Positions 1 through 8,362 of a stretch of DNA of 64,000 bases are shown in pieces. The notes under the pieces were generated by a model that was not told where the DNA came from, did no database searches, and saw only the letters and a list, made by a program, of their open reading frames with translations. Made by a program: the position numbers and the translations under genes. Source of the stretch: Oscillospiraceae bacterium (GTDB taxonomy: Bacteria > Bacillota > Clostridia > Oscillospirales > SIG627); contig SVQQ01000006.1 of NCBI GenBank assembly GCA_015065265.1, forward strand, positions 1-64,000, read 5' to 3'. The first letter of the stretch is position 1, and each line of letters begins with the position of its first letter.

Positions 1-417
1 ACTCCCGGACCGATAGCGGTTAATATGGCAACCTTCATTGGCTCGTCGCAAGGCGGTTTTTTCGGAGCACTTCTTGCTACACTTGGTGTGGTATTGCCAT
101 CATTTTTTATCATTCTCATAATCGCAGCTCTGATACGCAACTTATTGAAATATGCGGGGGTAAAGGCGTTCCTAGGAGGCATCCGTCCGTGCATCATTGG
201 CTTGATACTCGCAACGGCAATCACGATGCTCATGAGTACGGCAATCGGCTTTAGTGGTATAGGAGATACGCTTGCTATCGACCTCAATGGCATTATTATA
301 TTTGCCTTATTGATAGTAATCAGCATCGTAGCAAGGCTTATGCTGAAGAAAAAGCCGTCTCCGATACTGATGATAGTCATATCGGCAGGTCTTGGTATGC
401 TGATGTATTCATTATAA
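1..417 (+). CDS. Chromate transporter family protein, C-terminal part
   Basis: The gene enters from the left edge in frame, so only about 138 residues are visible. The first residues, TPGPIAVNMATFIG, match the conserved motif of CHR (ChrA-type) transporters, which have one or two such domains and are thought to move chromate or sulfate across the cytoplasmic membrane. After the motif come four hydrophobic stretches, as expected for the second half of one CHR domain. In many Clostridia CHR proteins are encoded as two short adjacent genes, so this may be one of a pair. The substrate cannot be read from the sequence. Confidence 0.8.
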   Translation, partial: TPGPIAVNMATFIGSSQGGFFGALLATLGVVLPSFFIILIIAALIRNLLKYAGVKAFLGGIRPCIIGLILATAITMLMSTAIGFSGIGDTLAIDLNGIIIFALLIVISIVARLMLKKKPSPILMIVISAGLGMLMYSL

Positions 418-460
418 AGATTTTGATAAACAAATTTTAGTTTGTCGGGATGATAAAAGC

Positions 461-492
461 GAGGGCTGACAGAAGAAAAACTGTCAGCCCTC
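461..492. other. Perfect 12-bp inverted repeat
   Basis: Twelve-base arms (461-472 and 481-492) around an 8-base A-rich loop are perfectly complementary. It lies 43 bp after the transporter stop. No T tract follows on the plus strand and only a weak one (CTTTTAT) on the minus strand, so terminator function is uncertain. Confidence 0.5.
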
Positions 493-516
493 AAAATTTG
501 CGTTGCAGTAGGCAAA

Positions 517-552
517 GAAAAAGGCTTCGGAAATTGCTTCCCAGAGCCTTTT
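517..552 (-). terminator. Terminator of tRNA-Pro
   Basis: Directly after the tRNA 3' end on the minus strand is a stem with arms AAAAAGGCT and AGCCTTTTT, followed by TTTTTCTTT. This is a typical Rho-independent terminator. Confidence 0.75.
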
Positions 553-628
553 TGGTCGGAGTGACAGGATTCGAACCTGCGGCATCTTGCTCCCAAAGCA
601 AGCGCGCTACCAACTGCGCTACACCCCG
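553..628 (-). tRNA. tRNA-Pro (anticodon TGG)
   Basis: Read on the minus strand, the sequence folds as a cloverleaf. The acceptor stem CGGGGTG pairs with CACTCCG, with one G-T pair. The anticodon loop is TTTGGGA between CTTGC and GCAAG, which gives anticodon TGG. The T arm contains GGTTCGAATCC. Discriminator A and CCA are encoded. The length is 76 nt. Confidence 0.95.
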
Positions 629-747
629 ATATTTTTTTGTGCAGAGATATTGTATATTATTTTTTCGCTCTTGTCAAGGTGGAATGGCCTTTTTCTTTAA
701 GTTTTTCCCTCTTTGGCAAGGGCGGTTGTCGAATTTTTAAAAAACTA

Positions 748-775
748 TTGACTTTTAGGATATTTGTGGTATAAT
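748..775 (+). promoter_or_regulatory. Sigma-A promoter of the rimP-truB operon
   Basis: TTGACT (748-753), a 16-bp spacer and TATAAT (770-775), preceded by an A/T-rich stretch. It is the only good promoter before rimP and leaves a leader of about 90 nt. Confidence 0.75.
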
Positions 776-802
776 CGTCTTGTAAATGAATAGACTTTAA
801 CG

Positions 803-848
803 AAAGGGGCTGTTGCGAAAGCGACAGCCCCTTTTAGAGAGTTTTTTT
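803..848 (+). promoter_or_regulatory. Leader hairpin with split T tract (candidate attenuator)
   Basis: A 14-bp stem (803-816 with 821-834) is closed by a GAAA tetraloop. It is followed by T, AGAGAG and then seven T (842-848). It lies between the promoter and rimP, so it is transcribed. The broken U tract makes it a weak intrinsic terminator of the kind that NusA can strengthen, which would allow feedback by NusA from this operon. Confidence 0.55.
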
Positions 849-874
849 AAAGGCTGTAAAAAGGAGTTGATTTT

Positions 875-1375
875 TTGGCTGAAACACAGAAGGGCAAGAA
901 CGTTGCCGAAAAGGTGGAAAACCTTTTGAAAGGTACAGTTGAAGAGTTAGGGTACGAACTCTGGGACGTAGAGTATAAGAAGGAAGGGGCAGACTACAAC
1001 CTCATTCTCACAATCGACAGAGAGGGCGTGGAACTCACTTTAGACGACTGTGTGAAGGTGACAGACGCGGTGAACCCCATTCTCGACGAAGAGGACCCAA
1101 TTCCCACAAGTTACTGTCTTGAAGTTTCTTCGGCAGGTCTTGAGAGGGAACTCAAACGTGACTCTCATTTAAAAAAGTATTTAAACGAAGAGGTGGAAGT
1201 GAGACTTTTCGCACCCTTTGAAAAGGTTGGAAAAATTTTCAACGGAACACTTTTGGCTTTTGAAGGTGAAAATTACTCCTTTAAGGTTATGGAAGAGGAA
1301 TTTGAAATTCCTAAAAACAAAGTAGCAAGTATAAAAAACGCGGTAGATTACGCTAAAATATTCAAAAACAACTAA
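875..1375 (+). CDS. rimP: Ribosome maturation factor RimP
   Basis: RimP (formerly YlxS/YhbC) helps assemble the 30S ribosomal subunit. The 166-residue length fits the family. The segment LWDVEYKKEGADYNLILTID followed by LDDC and LEVSSAGLERELK (expected form LEVSSPGLDRPL) is diagnostic of the N-terminal domain, and the C-terminal SH3-like domain follows. The start is TTG at 875, supported by AAGGAG eight bases upstream. Position directly before nusA is the conserved Firmicutes order. It is the first gene of the operon and lies behind the leader hairpin. Confidence 0.93.
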   Translation: MAETQKGKNVAEKVENLLKGTVEELGYELWDVEYKKEGADYNLILTIDREGVELTLDDCVKVTDAVNPILDEEDPIPTSYCLEVSSAGLERELKRDSHLKKYLNEEVEVRLFAPFEKVGKIFNGTLLAFEGENYSFKVMEEEFEIPKNKVASIKNAVDYAKIFKNN

Positions 1376-1416
1376 GACAAGAAAGGAAGACCGTCAAAAA
1401 AGACGGAAGAAAAGTT

Positions 1417-2466
1417 ATGAACAAAGAATTTTTTGAAGCACTTGACGCGCTTGAAAAAGAGGGTATCTCCAAGAACTATCTTCTGGAAAAGGTAGAAGCG
1501 GCACTCCAGGCAGCGTTCAAAAAGGAAAACAACGGACAGAGCAACGTAAGAGTAGCAATAGACACAGAAAAGAAGACAGTAAGAGTTTTCGAACAGTTTA
1601 CCGTTGTTGAAGAGGTTACAGACCCCCAGTGTGAACTTACACTTCCTCAGGCAAAGGACATAAACAAGCGTCTTAAACTCGGTGACGTATATGAAAAGGA
1701 AGTAAAGACAAAGAACTTCAACAGAATTTCCGCACAGGCGGCGAAGATGGTAATTATTCAGGGTATCCGTGAAGCAGAGCGTCAGTTACTCCTTGACGAA
1801 TACGAACAGAAGAAGAACGATATCGTATCTGCAAGAATAGTTCTTATCGACAAGAACACGGGTAATGCAATTCTTGAACTTGGCAAATATCAGGCGACCC
1901 TTTTTAAGACCGAGCAGATTCCCGGTGAAATACTCCGTTCAGGTCAGTACATTAAGGTTTACGTAGTGGACATCAAGACCGACACAAAGGAACCTGTAAT
2001 CGTAGTTTCCAGAAAGCATCCCGGACTTGTTAAGCGTTTGTTTGAACTTGAAGTTCCCGAAATTCAGGACGGAACCGTTATTATTCATTCTATTGCACGT
2101 GAAGCGGGTTCAAGAACTAAAATTTCAGTTTATTCAAGAAATAAAGACGTTGACCCCATCGGTTCATGTATCGGTGTTAAGGGTATGAGAAAGACCAACA
2201 TCACAAATGAAATCGCAGGGGAAAAGATAGACATTATCGAGTACAGCGAAAACGTAGAAGAATTCGTTAAAGCAGCCCTTTCACCTGCACAGGTTATCGA
2301 CGTAACACTTTCAACAGGAATTACCGAAGAAGGTAAACTTGAAAGAGGCTGTAACGTAATAGTTCCCCAAGACCAACTTTCTCTTGCTATCGGTAACAAG
2401 GGACAGAACGCACGTCTTGCGGCAAAACTCACAGGTTATAAAATCGACATTAAGTCACAATTCTGA
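1417..2466 (+). CDS. nusA: Transcription termination/antitermination protein NusA
   Basis: NusA binds RNA polymerase and modulates pausing, termination and antitermination. The 349 residues contain the N-terminal polymerase-binding domain (about 1-125), an S1 domain (about 130-200) and two KH domains; REAGSRTKISV and the segment VDPIGSCIGVKGMR mark KH1, and QLSLAIGNKGQNARLAAKLTG marks KH2. There is no C-terminal acidic repeat region, as usual in Firmicutes. It follows rimP by 41 bp and precedes rnpM by 21 bp. NusA may regulate its own operon through the leader hairpin at 803-848 (inference). Confidence 0.96.
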   Translation: MNKEFFEALDALEKEGISKNYLLEKVEAALQAAFKKENNGQSNVRVAIDTEKKTVRVFEQFTVVEEVTDPQCELTLPQAKDINKRLKLGDVYEKEVKTKNFNRISAQAAKMVIIQGIREAERQLLLDEYEQKKNDIVSARIVLIDKNTGNAILELGKYQATLFKTEQIPGEILRSGQYIKVYVVDIKTDTKEPVIVVSRKHPGLVKRLFELEVPEIQDGTVIIHSIAREAGSRTKISVYSRNKDVDPIGSCIGVKGMRKTNITNEIAGEKIDIIEYSENVEEFVKAALSPAQVIDVTLSTGITEEGKLERGCNVIVPQDQLSLAIGNKGQNARLAAKLTGYKIDIKSQF

Positions 2467-2487
2467 TACAGTAAGGAAGAAAAAATT

Positions 2488-2754
2488 ATGGCTAAGAAAA
2501 TTCCCGAAAGAAGATGTCTGGGTTGTATGAACTCTTTTCCAAAAAGCACACTTGTAAGAGTGGTGCGTGACAAAGAGGGTGCAATTTCCCTTGACCTTAC
2601 AGGTAAAAAATCAGGCAGAGGCGCATACGTATGTAAAAGTGCCGACTGCTTTAAGAAGGCGGTAAAAGCCAAGAGATTTGAAAGGGCCCTTGAATGTGAA
2701 ATCCCCGATAGCATATATGAAGAAATGGCAGGGGAACTTGAGGGGGATAAATAA
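2488..2754 (+). CDS. rnpM: RNase P modulator RnpM (YlxR)
   Basis: An 88-residue basic protein of the YlxR family. The motif RRCLGCMNSFPKSTLVRVVR near the N terminus and GRGAYVC in the middle are the family signatures. The Bacillus homologue binds RNase P RNA and lowers its activity. It lies between nusA and ylxQ as in most Firmicutes, and its stop codon overlaps the next start by one base (TAATG), suggesting translational coupling. The RNase P RNA gene is also in this window (54069-54427). Confidence 0.92.
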   Translation: MAKKIPERRCLGCMNSFPKSTLVRVVRDKEGAISLDLTGKKSGRGAYVCKSADCFKKAVKAKRFERALECEIPDSIYEEMAGELEGDK

Positions 2755-3065
2755 TGCAGGACAAATTTCTTTTGTCCCTTGGACTTGCAAAAAGGGCGGG
2801 ACAGGCAGTTTTCGGTACCGAACAGGTACGTGACTGCGCAAAATCGGGAAAAGCAAAGTTAATTATCGTGGCATCCGACGTTTCTGAAAATACTAAAAAA
2901 GAGATTTTGGACACCGCCACTTACTATAAAACTGAATGTATCATTTCGCACTATACAATGAAGGAGTTGTCTGACGCCGTGGGGCTTATGAGAAATATCT
3001 CGTCTATCGCCCTTTTGGAGGGCAACATTACAATTCTTGTAAAAAGTGCAAACACCAAGATGTGA
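2754..3065 (+). CDS. ylxQ: L7Ae/L30e family RNA-binding protein (YlxQ)
   Basis: A 103-residue ribosomal L7Ae-like protein. The motif [17 protein letters not shown] near the N terminus and the segment [17 protein letters not shown] are characteristic of bacterial L7Ae-like proteins that bind kink-turn RNA. The conserved place between rnpM and infB fixes the identification as YlxQ. Its cellular role is not well defined. It starts inside the rnpM stop codon and ends 19 bp before the infB start. Confidence 0.9.
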   Translation: MQDKFLLSLGLAKRAGQAVFGTEQVRDCAKSGKAKLIIVASDVSENTKKEILDTATYYKTECIISHYTMKELSDAVGLMRNISSIALLEGNITILVKSANTKM

Positions 3066-3084
3066 AAACGATTGGAGGAATATT

Positions 3085-5568
3085 ATGTCAACACCAACAA
3101 ATAAAAATAAAGTGGCATCTCTTGCCAAAGACTTTGGCTTAAAAAGCCGTGATATACTCGCAATAATTCCCGGCAAGGCAGATATTAAACCTGCCCCTGC
3201 TACAATCAGTGACGAAGAGGTAGATTTTGTCATAAACGTACTTTCTTCAAAGTGTATAGTTGACAATATTGACAATTATATCAACGGAGAAGTAGCGCTA
3301 TCTGACTACGGACGCAAAAAAGAAGTAAAGGAAGAGCCCGTAGAAGAAGTTAAGGTTGAAGTAAAACCTGAAGTAAAACCTGACGAAAAGCCCAAACAGA
3401 AGGAAAGTGAAGTTGTAGTTGAAAAACTTACACCGCCCTCTGTGGCTCCTGACGTTAAGAAAAAACCTGAAATAAAACCTGAGGTGAAGAAGCCTGAAGT
3501 TAAAAAGGAAGCGCCCAAGCCTCAGAACAAGCCTAAACCTGCACAGAAACAGGGTGGCGTAAAACTTGAAATGAACGTTAAGCACACAGGCGAGACAAAG
3601 ATGAACGCCAAGAAAGAAGTGCGCGTCGTTGACACAAGAGGAATTGACAGTGCGGTAGACTTGTCAAAATATGACGAAAAACTTCTGGAATACGTACCTG
3701 AGAGTTCAAACGATTGGGGCAAACAGAAGTTCAAGAAAAATCAAAAGAACTCCTTTGACCGCAGAAAAGCCGAAAGAGCAAAGGCAGAGGCAAAGAAGAA
3801 GGCTCCCGAAAAGCCCAAGATTCCCGCAGTTATAAAACTGCCCGAAGAAATGATAGTTTCCGAACTTGCAAAGGAACTTCACGTAACGACTGCCGAAGTT
3901 GTAAAGAAACTTATGGGTCTTGGAATGCTTGTAACTCTCAATCAGACAATAGACTTTGACACAGCGGCAATAGTTGCCGACGAATTTGGCTCAAAGGCTG
4001 AAAAAATCGTAGTTGTTACTATCGAAGAGAGACTTATCGACGACTCTGCCGACGCCAAAGAAGACCTTGTAGAACGTTCACCCGTTGTCTGTGTTATGGG
4101 ACACGTTGACCACGGTAAGACCTCCCTTCTTGACGCTATCAGACACGCCAACGTTACCTCGGGTGAAGCAGGTGGTATTACTCAGCACATTGGTGCTTAC
4201 AGGGTAAATATCGGCGGAAAGGACATTACTTTCCTTGACACTCCCGGCCACGAAGCATTCACCGCTATGAGAGCGAGAGGTGCACAGGCTACCGATATTG
4301 CAATTCTTGTAGTTGCGGCAGACGACGGAATTATGCCTCAGACAGTTGAGGCTATAAACCACGCCAAAGCGGCGGGAGTTGACATTATCGTCGCAATAAA
4401 TAAGATGGACAAGATGGGCGCTAACCCCGACAACATAATGCAGGAACTTACAAAGTACGACCTTGTGCCTGAAGAGTGGGGCGGTGACGTTATATGCGTT
4501 CCCGTATCTGCGCATACTAAAATGGGTATCGATTCACTTCTTGAGTCTGTTCTTCTTGTGGCAGAGGTTGCCGAACTTAAAGCCAACCCCAACCGTGAAG
4601 CCAAGGGTATCGTAATTGAAGCGAAACTCGACAAGGGCAGAGGTGCGGTTGCAACAATTCTGGTTCAGAACGGAACACTTCACATTGGTGACTACGTAAT
4701 TGCGGGAACTACCGTTGGACGTGTAAGAGCCATGATAAACGACAAGGGACAGAACATCAAGGAAGCAGGTCCTTCCGTTCCTGTGGAAATTCTCGGTCTT
4801 TCCGAAGTTCCCACAGCAGGTGATATCTTCAACTCTGTAAAAGACGAAAGAATGGCAAGAGAACTTGCCGACCAGCGTCGTGCAGAAGAAAAAGAAAAGA
4901 CCTTCAAGGCAAATTCAAAACTTTCTCTCGACGACCTCTTCAATCAGGTTAAAGAGGGAATTAAGGAACTTAATATCGTAGTTAAGGCAGACGTACAGGG
5001 TTCAGCCGAAGCGGTTAAGGCTTCTCTTGAAAAACTTACAAACGAAGAAGTTAAGGTAAGAGTTATCCATAACGCAGTAGGTGGAATTAACGAAAACGAC
5101 GTAATGCTTGCGGCGGCGTCAAATGCCATTATTATCGGCTTTAACGTTCGTCCCGACAAACGTGCTATGGACTCTGCCGCAAACTCAAAAGTAGATATCA
5201 GAACTTACAGAATTATCTACGAATGTATTGAAGAAGTAGAAAAGGCTATGAAGGGTATGCTTGCGCCCAAATACCGTGAAAACGTACTTGGTCACGCCGA
5301 AGTACGTCAGACCATTAAGGTGCCGGGCGTTGGCGTTATCGCAGGTTCTTATATCACCGACGGTAAGATTACAAGAGCGTCACAGATAAGAGTAGTTCGT
5401 GACGGAATAGTTATCTTTGAAGACAAGATTTCCTCACTCAAACGCTTTAAGGACGATGCAAGAGAAGTTGCACAGGGCTTTGAGTGTGGCATCGGACTTG
5501 AGAAGTTCAACGATATCAAGGAACTTGACGTTCTGGAAGCCTTCATAATGGAAGAAATAGAGGCGTAA
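3085..5568 (+). CDS. infB: Translation initiation factor IF-2
   Basis: IF-2 is the GTPase that places initiator fMet-tRNA on the 30S subunit. The protein has 827 residues with an IF2_N-like N terminus, a long Lys/Pro/Glu-rich linker (about 75-170, a low-complexity stretch of PEVKP-type repeats), a second IF2_N domain, and the G domain: G1 GHVDHGKT at 339-346, G3 DTPGHE, G4 NKMD. Domains II to IV follow. An in-frame upstream ATG at 3046 lies inside ylxQ; ATG 3085 is chosen because GGAGG sits 7 bases before it. Confidence 0.96.
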   Translation: MSTPTNKNKVASLAKDFGLKSRDILAIIPGKADIKPAPATISDEEVDFVINVLSSKCIVDNIDNYINGEVALSDYGRKKEVKEEPVEEVKVEVKPEVKPDEKPKQKESEVVVEKLTPPSVAPDVKKKPEIKPEVKKPEVKKEAPKPQNKPKPAQKQGGVKLEMNVKHTGETKMNAKKEVRVVDTRGIDSAVDLSKYDEKLLEYVPESSNDWGKQKFKKNQKNSFDRRKAERAKAEAKKKAPEKPKIPAVIKLPEEMIVSELAKELHVTTAEVVKKLMGLGMLVTLNQTIDFDTAAIVADEFGSKAEKIVVVTIEERLIDDSADAKEDLVERSPVVCVMGHVDHGKTSLLDAIRHANVTSGEAGGITQHIGAYRVNIGGKDITFLDTPGHEAFTAMRARGAQATDIAILVVAADDGIMPQTVEAINHAKAAGVDIIVAINKMDKMGANPDNIMQELTKYDLVPEEWGGDVICVPVSAHTKMGIDSLLESVLLVAEVAELKANPNREAKGIVIEAKLDKGRGAVATILVQNGTLHIGDYVIAGTTVGRVRAMINDKGQNIKEAGPSVPVEILGLSEVPTAGDIFNSVKDERMARELADQRRAEEKEKTFKANSKLSLDDLFNQVKEGIKELNIVVKADVQGSAEAVKASLEKLTNEEVKVRVIHNAVGGINENDVMLAAASNAIIIGFNVRPDKRAMDSAANSKVDIRTYRIIYECIEEVEKAMKGMLAPKYRENVLGHAEVRQTIKVPGVGVIAGSYITDGKITRASQIRVVRDGIVIFEDKISSLKRFKDDAREVAQGFECGIGLEKFNDIKELDVLEAFIMEEIEA

Positions 5569-5571
5569 ATA

Positions 5572-5946
5572 ATGAATAAATTCAGACAAATGAGGGTAAA
5601 TGAGGCGGCGAGAGTTACTCTGTCGGATATTTTAAGAACTGTAAAAGACCCCAGAGTGACCTCCTCCTTTGTCACCATAACTGCGGTAAATATCAGCCGA
5701 GATATGAAGTTCGGCAAGGTATATTTCAGTTGCATTACAGGTGACCCCAAGGAAGTAAAAAAAGGTCTTTACAGTGCTCAGGGTTTTATTCGTTCTTCAC
5801 TTGCTACAAAACTCAATTTAAGAATTACCCCCGAACTTACCTTCGAGTATGACGACTCGGCGGAAAAGGGTGCAAGAATTGAAAGCGTATTAAAGACTTT
5901 GAACGTTAATAAAGACGAAGAAATAAGCGGGGAAAGTGATGAATAG
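5572..5946 (+). CDS. rbfA: Ribosome-binding factor A
   Basis: RbfA is a KH-type protein that binds immature 30S subunits and supports maturation of the 16S rRNA 5' end. At 124 residues it has the usual length. The N-terminal MNKFRQMRVNEAARVTLSDI and the central segment DMKFGKVYFSC match the family. It starts 3 bp after infB and its end overlaps the nrnA start by 8 bp, so translation of the three genes is probably coupled. Confidence 0.92.
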   Translation: MNKFRQMRVNEAARVTLSDILRTVKDPRVTSSFVTITAVNISRDMKFGKVYFSCITGDPKEVKKGLYSAQGFIRSSLATKLNLRITPELTFEYDDSAEKGARIESVLKTLNVNKDEEISGESDE

Positions 5947-6886
5947 AGTTAATATAAAAGAGGCGTCTAAAATACTTGAAAGCCTTGATTTTGTAGTAAT
6001 TTACACCCACGCTCATCCCGACGGTGACGCCCTTGGCTCATCCTTTGCACTTTGTGAAATTCTTAAAAAAATGGGAAAGCGTGTCAAGGTAGTTTGCCTT
6101 GACACACTTCCCGCTTACTTACAGTTTATCTGGGACGTTAAGGGAGATGACTTTGAAGCACAAAACATTGTCACCTGTGACGTTGCGGATATGACGCTTC
6201 TTGGCGACTATAAAGAAAATAAGAAGATAGTTCTTGCAATAGACCACCACAAGCAGAACAGGGTGGACTGCGAAAATCTGTTGTGCATTCCCGAAATGGC
6301 GGCAACAGGTGAGATTATTTTTGAACTTGCCAGGGAAATGAATATTTCTCTTGACACTTATATTGCAGAATGCCTTTATACTGCAATTTCAACCGACACA
6401 GGTTGTTTTAAATTTTCAAACACTACCGCACACACATTTTTTGCGGTGTCCGAACTTTGTCGCTACGCCCCCGAGGGCAACTTCGGTTATCTTAACACAC
6501 CTCTTTTTATTACTAAATCGGTTAATAAAATGAAGTTTGAAAACGAGATAATTTCAAATATGAAGTTCTATTTTGAGGGCAAGGTTTCTGTTGCAGTAGT
6601 TGACACCGAGTTACTTAAAAAACATTCTGTTTCAGACAGTGAGACAGGTGGCGTTGAGCAACTGGGTAAGACTCTTGAAGGCGTCGAACTTGCAATCACC
6701 TTAAAAGAGAGAGAGGACGGATACAAGGTATCTATGCGCTCTTCGGACAGTATTGACTGTTCTGAAATCTGCGGACATTTTTCAGGTGGGGGACATCACT
6801 CTGCGGCAGGTTGCTTCTTTAAGAAGAGTGCCGACGAAACTGTTACTGAAATATTATCATATATAGAAGAAAAAGGAATTTTATGA
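5939..6886 (+). CDS. nrnA: DHH/DHHA1 phosphoesterase (NrnA-like)
   Basis: A DHH-family nuclease of 315 residues that in Bacillus degrades nano-RNA and dephosphorylates pAp; related proteins cleave c-di-AMP or pApA. The metal-binding motifs are visible: HAHPDGDALGS near residue 26, the DHH motif at 102-104, and the DHHA1 substrate motif CGHFSGGGHHSAAGC near the C terminus. ATG 5939 is preferred over GTG 5936 because it stands at a better distance from GGGGAA. Location between rbfA and truB is the common Firmicutes order. Confidence 0.9.
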   Translation: MNRVNIKEASKILESLDFVVIYTHAHPDGDALGSSFALCEILKKMGKRVKVVCLDTLPAYLQFIWDVKGDDFEAQNIVTCDVADMTLLGDYKENKKIVLAIDHHKQNRVDCENLLCIPEMAATGEIIFELAREMNISLDTYIAECLYTAISTDTGCFKFSNTTAHTFFAVSELCRYAPEGNFGYLNTPLFITKSVNKMKFENEIISNMKFYFEGKVSVAVVDTELLKKHSVSDSETGGVEQLGKTLEGVELAITLKEREDGYKVSMRSSDSIDCSEICGHFSGGGHHSAAGCFFKKSADETVTEILSYIEEKGIL

Positions 6887-7788
6887 GTGAATTGTTTTGC
6901 GGAGTACTCCTTGTAAATAAGCCTTACGGTATGACCTCTCACGACGTTGTAAACAAAGTCAGACGTATATTTAATACTAAAAAAGTAGGTCATACGGGAA
7001 CTCTTGACCCTATGGCGACAGGAGTTTTGCCCGTCCTTGTGGGAAGGGCAGTAAAGGCAAGTGAGTACCTTGTCTCCGACTCAAAAACCTATCTTGCAAA
7101 AATGAAACTCGGGCTAACTACCGACACTGAAGACACAAGCGGTAAAGTCCTTGAAACTTGCACTTTTCTCCCCGAAGACAGTAAAGTAATAGAGTGTGCA
7201 AAGAGTTTTATAGGCGACTATTTACAGACACCGCCTATGTACTCCGCCCTTAAAGTTAAGGGTAAAAAACTCTGTGACCTTGCCCGAGAGGGCGTGACTA
7301 TCGAAAGGGAAGCAAGACTTGTGCAGGTACATAGCCTTGACATTAAAAAGTGCGATGACGGTGAGTGGGAAATTCTCACGTCGGTGTCAAAGGGCACTTA
7401 TATCCGCACACTTATATCGGATATCGGCAAAAAACTTTCCTGTGGCGGAGTAATGTCAAGTCTTGAAAGACGGGTGTCGGGCGACTTTTCGATAGAAAAC
7501 TGTGTAACACTCGAAGACCTTGAAAAAATGACAGACGAAGAAAAGAAAAATGCTCTTCTTTCTGTGGAAAGTCTATTTGTCGCACTTTGTGACGTAACTC
7601 TTCCCGATTTTTACACAACACTTATGAAAAACGGGGCGGAAATTTACTTAAACCGTGCGAAAATACACCTTGACTTACAGTTAGGAGATAGGGTTAGAGT
7701 ATATGACGCCTGTGGAAATTTCTTTGCCCTTGGGGAAGTGAGAAATTTTGACACAGGACTTGCAATTAAACCTATAAAATTTTTCTAA
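6883..7788 (+). CDS. truB: tRNA pseudouridine(55) synthase TruB
   Basis: TruB makes pseudouridine 55 in the T loop of tRNAs. The catalytic motif GHTGTLDPMATG starts at residue 36, giving catalytic Asp42. LLVNKPYGMTSHDVV at the N terminus and the segment GTYIRTLISDIG are also typical. Length is 301 residues. The start overlaps the nrnA stop (ATGA), so it is translationally coupled as the last conserved gene of the operon. No terminator is evident behind it; transcription may continue into the SLOG gene 19 bp downstream. Confidence 0.95.
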   Translation: MSELFCGVLLVNKPYGMTSHDVVNKVRRIFNTKKVGHTGTLDPMATGVLPVLVGRAVKASEYLVSDSKTYLAKMKLGLTTDTEDTSGKVLETCTFLPEDSKVIECAKSFIGDYLQTPPMYSALKVKGKKLCDLAREGVTIEREARLVQVHSLDIKKCDDGEWEILTSVSKGTYIRTLISDIGKKLSCGGVMSSLERRVSGDFSIENCVTLEDLEKMTDEEKKNALLSVESLFVALCDVTLPDFYTTLMKNGAEIYLNRAKIHLDLQLGDRVRVYDACGNFFALGEVRNFDTGLAIKPIKFF

Positions 7789-7807
7789 TACATCAAAGGT
7801 GACTAAA

Positions 7808-8278
7808 ATGAAAGAAAAAACTTGCTCTTTTACAGGGCACAGAAGTATTAAGACCCTATCTTTGATAGAACTTAAAATAAAACTTAAAAAAACCGTTATA
7901 AGCCTTATAGAAGAGGGTTATGACACCTTTGTTACAGGTGGGGCTATCGGTTTTGATACCCTTGCGGCGAAGGAAATATTAAAACTTAAAAAGGATTATC
8001 CGCACATTTCCTTGCATCTGGTGTTACCTTGTGAAAATCAGGACCTTAAGTGGAGTGACAAGCAAAAAGAAGAATACAGAAAAATTCTTGATTTTGCCGA
8101 TAGCGCCGAATACGTATCACGAAATTACACCTCCACTTGTATGCTTGACAGAAACAGAAGAATGATAGAACTTTCAAGCGTTTGTATCGCCTACTACGAC
8201 GGAAGAAAACGTAGCGGTACTCAAATGACGATAAATTACGCCACAAGGTCGGGAGTTAAGGTTATAAATTTATATTAA
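7808..8278 (+). CDS. SLOG (DUF1273-like) family protein
   Basis: A 156-residue Rossmann-like protein. FTGHRSI at the N terminus and VTGGAIGFDTLAAKEIL near residue 40 are the signatures of the YpsA/DUF1273 branch of the SLOG superfamily, thought to bind nucleotides or nucleotide-derived ligands. Conserved YYDG and SGTQMTINYA segments follow. The start at ATG 7808 is chosen over GTG 7799 because AAAGGTGA lies just upstream of the ATG. It is probably co-transcribed with truB and ends at the strong terminator at 8282. The function is unknown. Confidence 0.8.
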   Translation: MKEKTCSFTGHRSIKTLSLIELKIKLKKTVISLIEEGYDTFVTGGAIGFDTLAAKEILKLKKDYPHISLHLVLPCENQDLKWSDKQKEEYRKILDFADSAEYVSRNYTSTCMLDRNRRMIELSSVCIAYYDGRKRSGTQMTINYATRSGVKVINLY

Positions 8279-8281
8279 AAC

Positions 8282-8323
8282 AAGTTCGGCGTTATGCTTG
8301 ATAGAGCATAACGCCGACTTTTT
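8282..8323 (+). terminator. Terminator of the rimP operon
   Basis: A 16-bp stem with one bulged T (8282-8298 with 8305-8320) is followed by TTTTT. It ends the plus-strand operon before the convergent spoIIE gene. Confidence 0.85.
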
Positions 8324-8362
8324 GCTATCGCAGTTTAAAACTGCAAGGAATCAAAAAACTTT

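Noticed and set aside
450..740. Open frame across the tRNA-Pro region on the plus strand
   Set aside because: It runs antisense through the tRNA and its terminator; the peptide is low in complexity and has no RBS.
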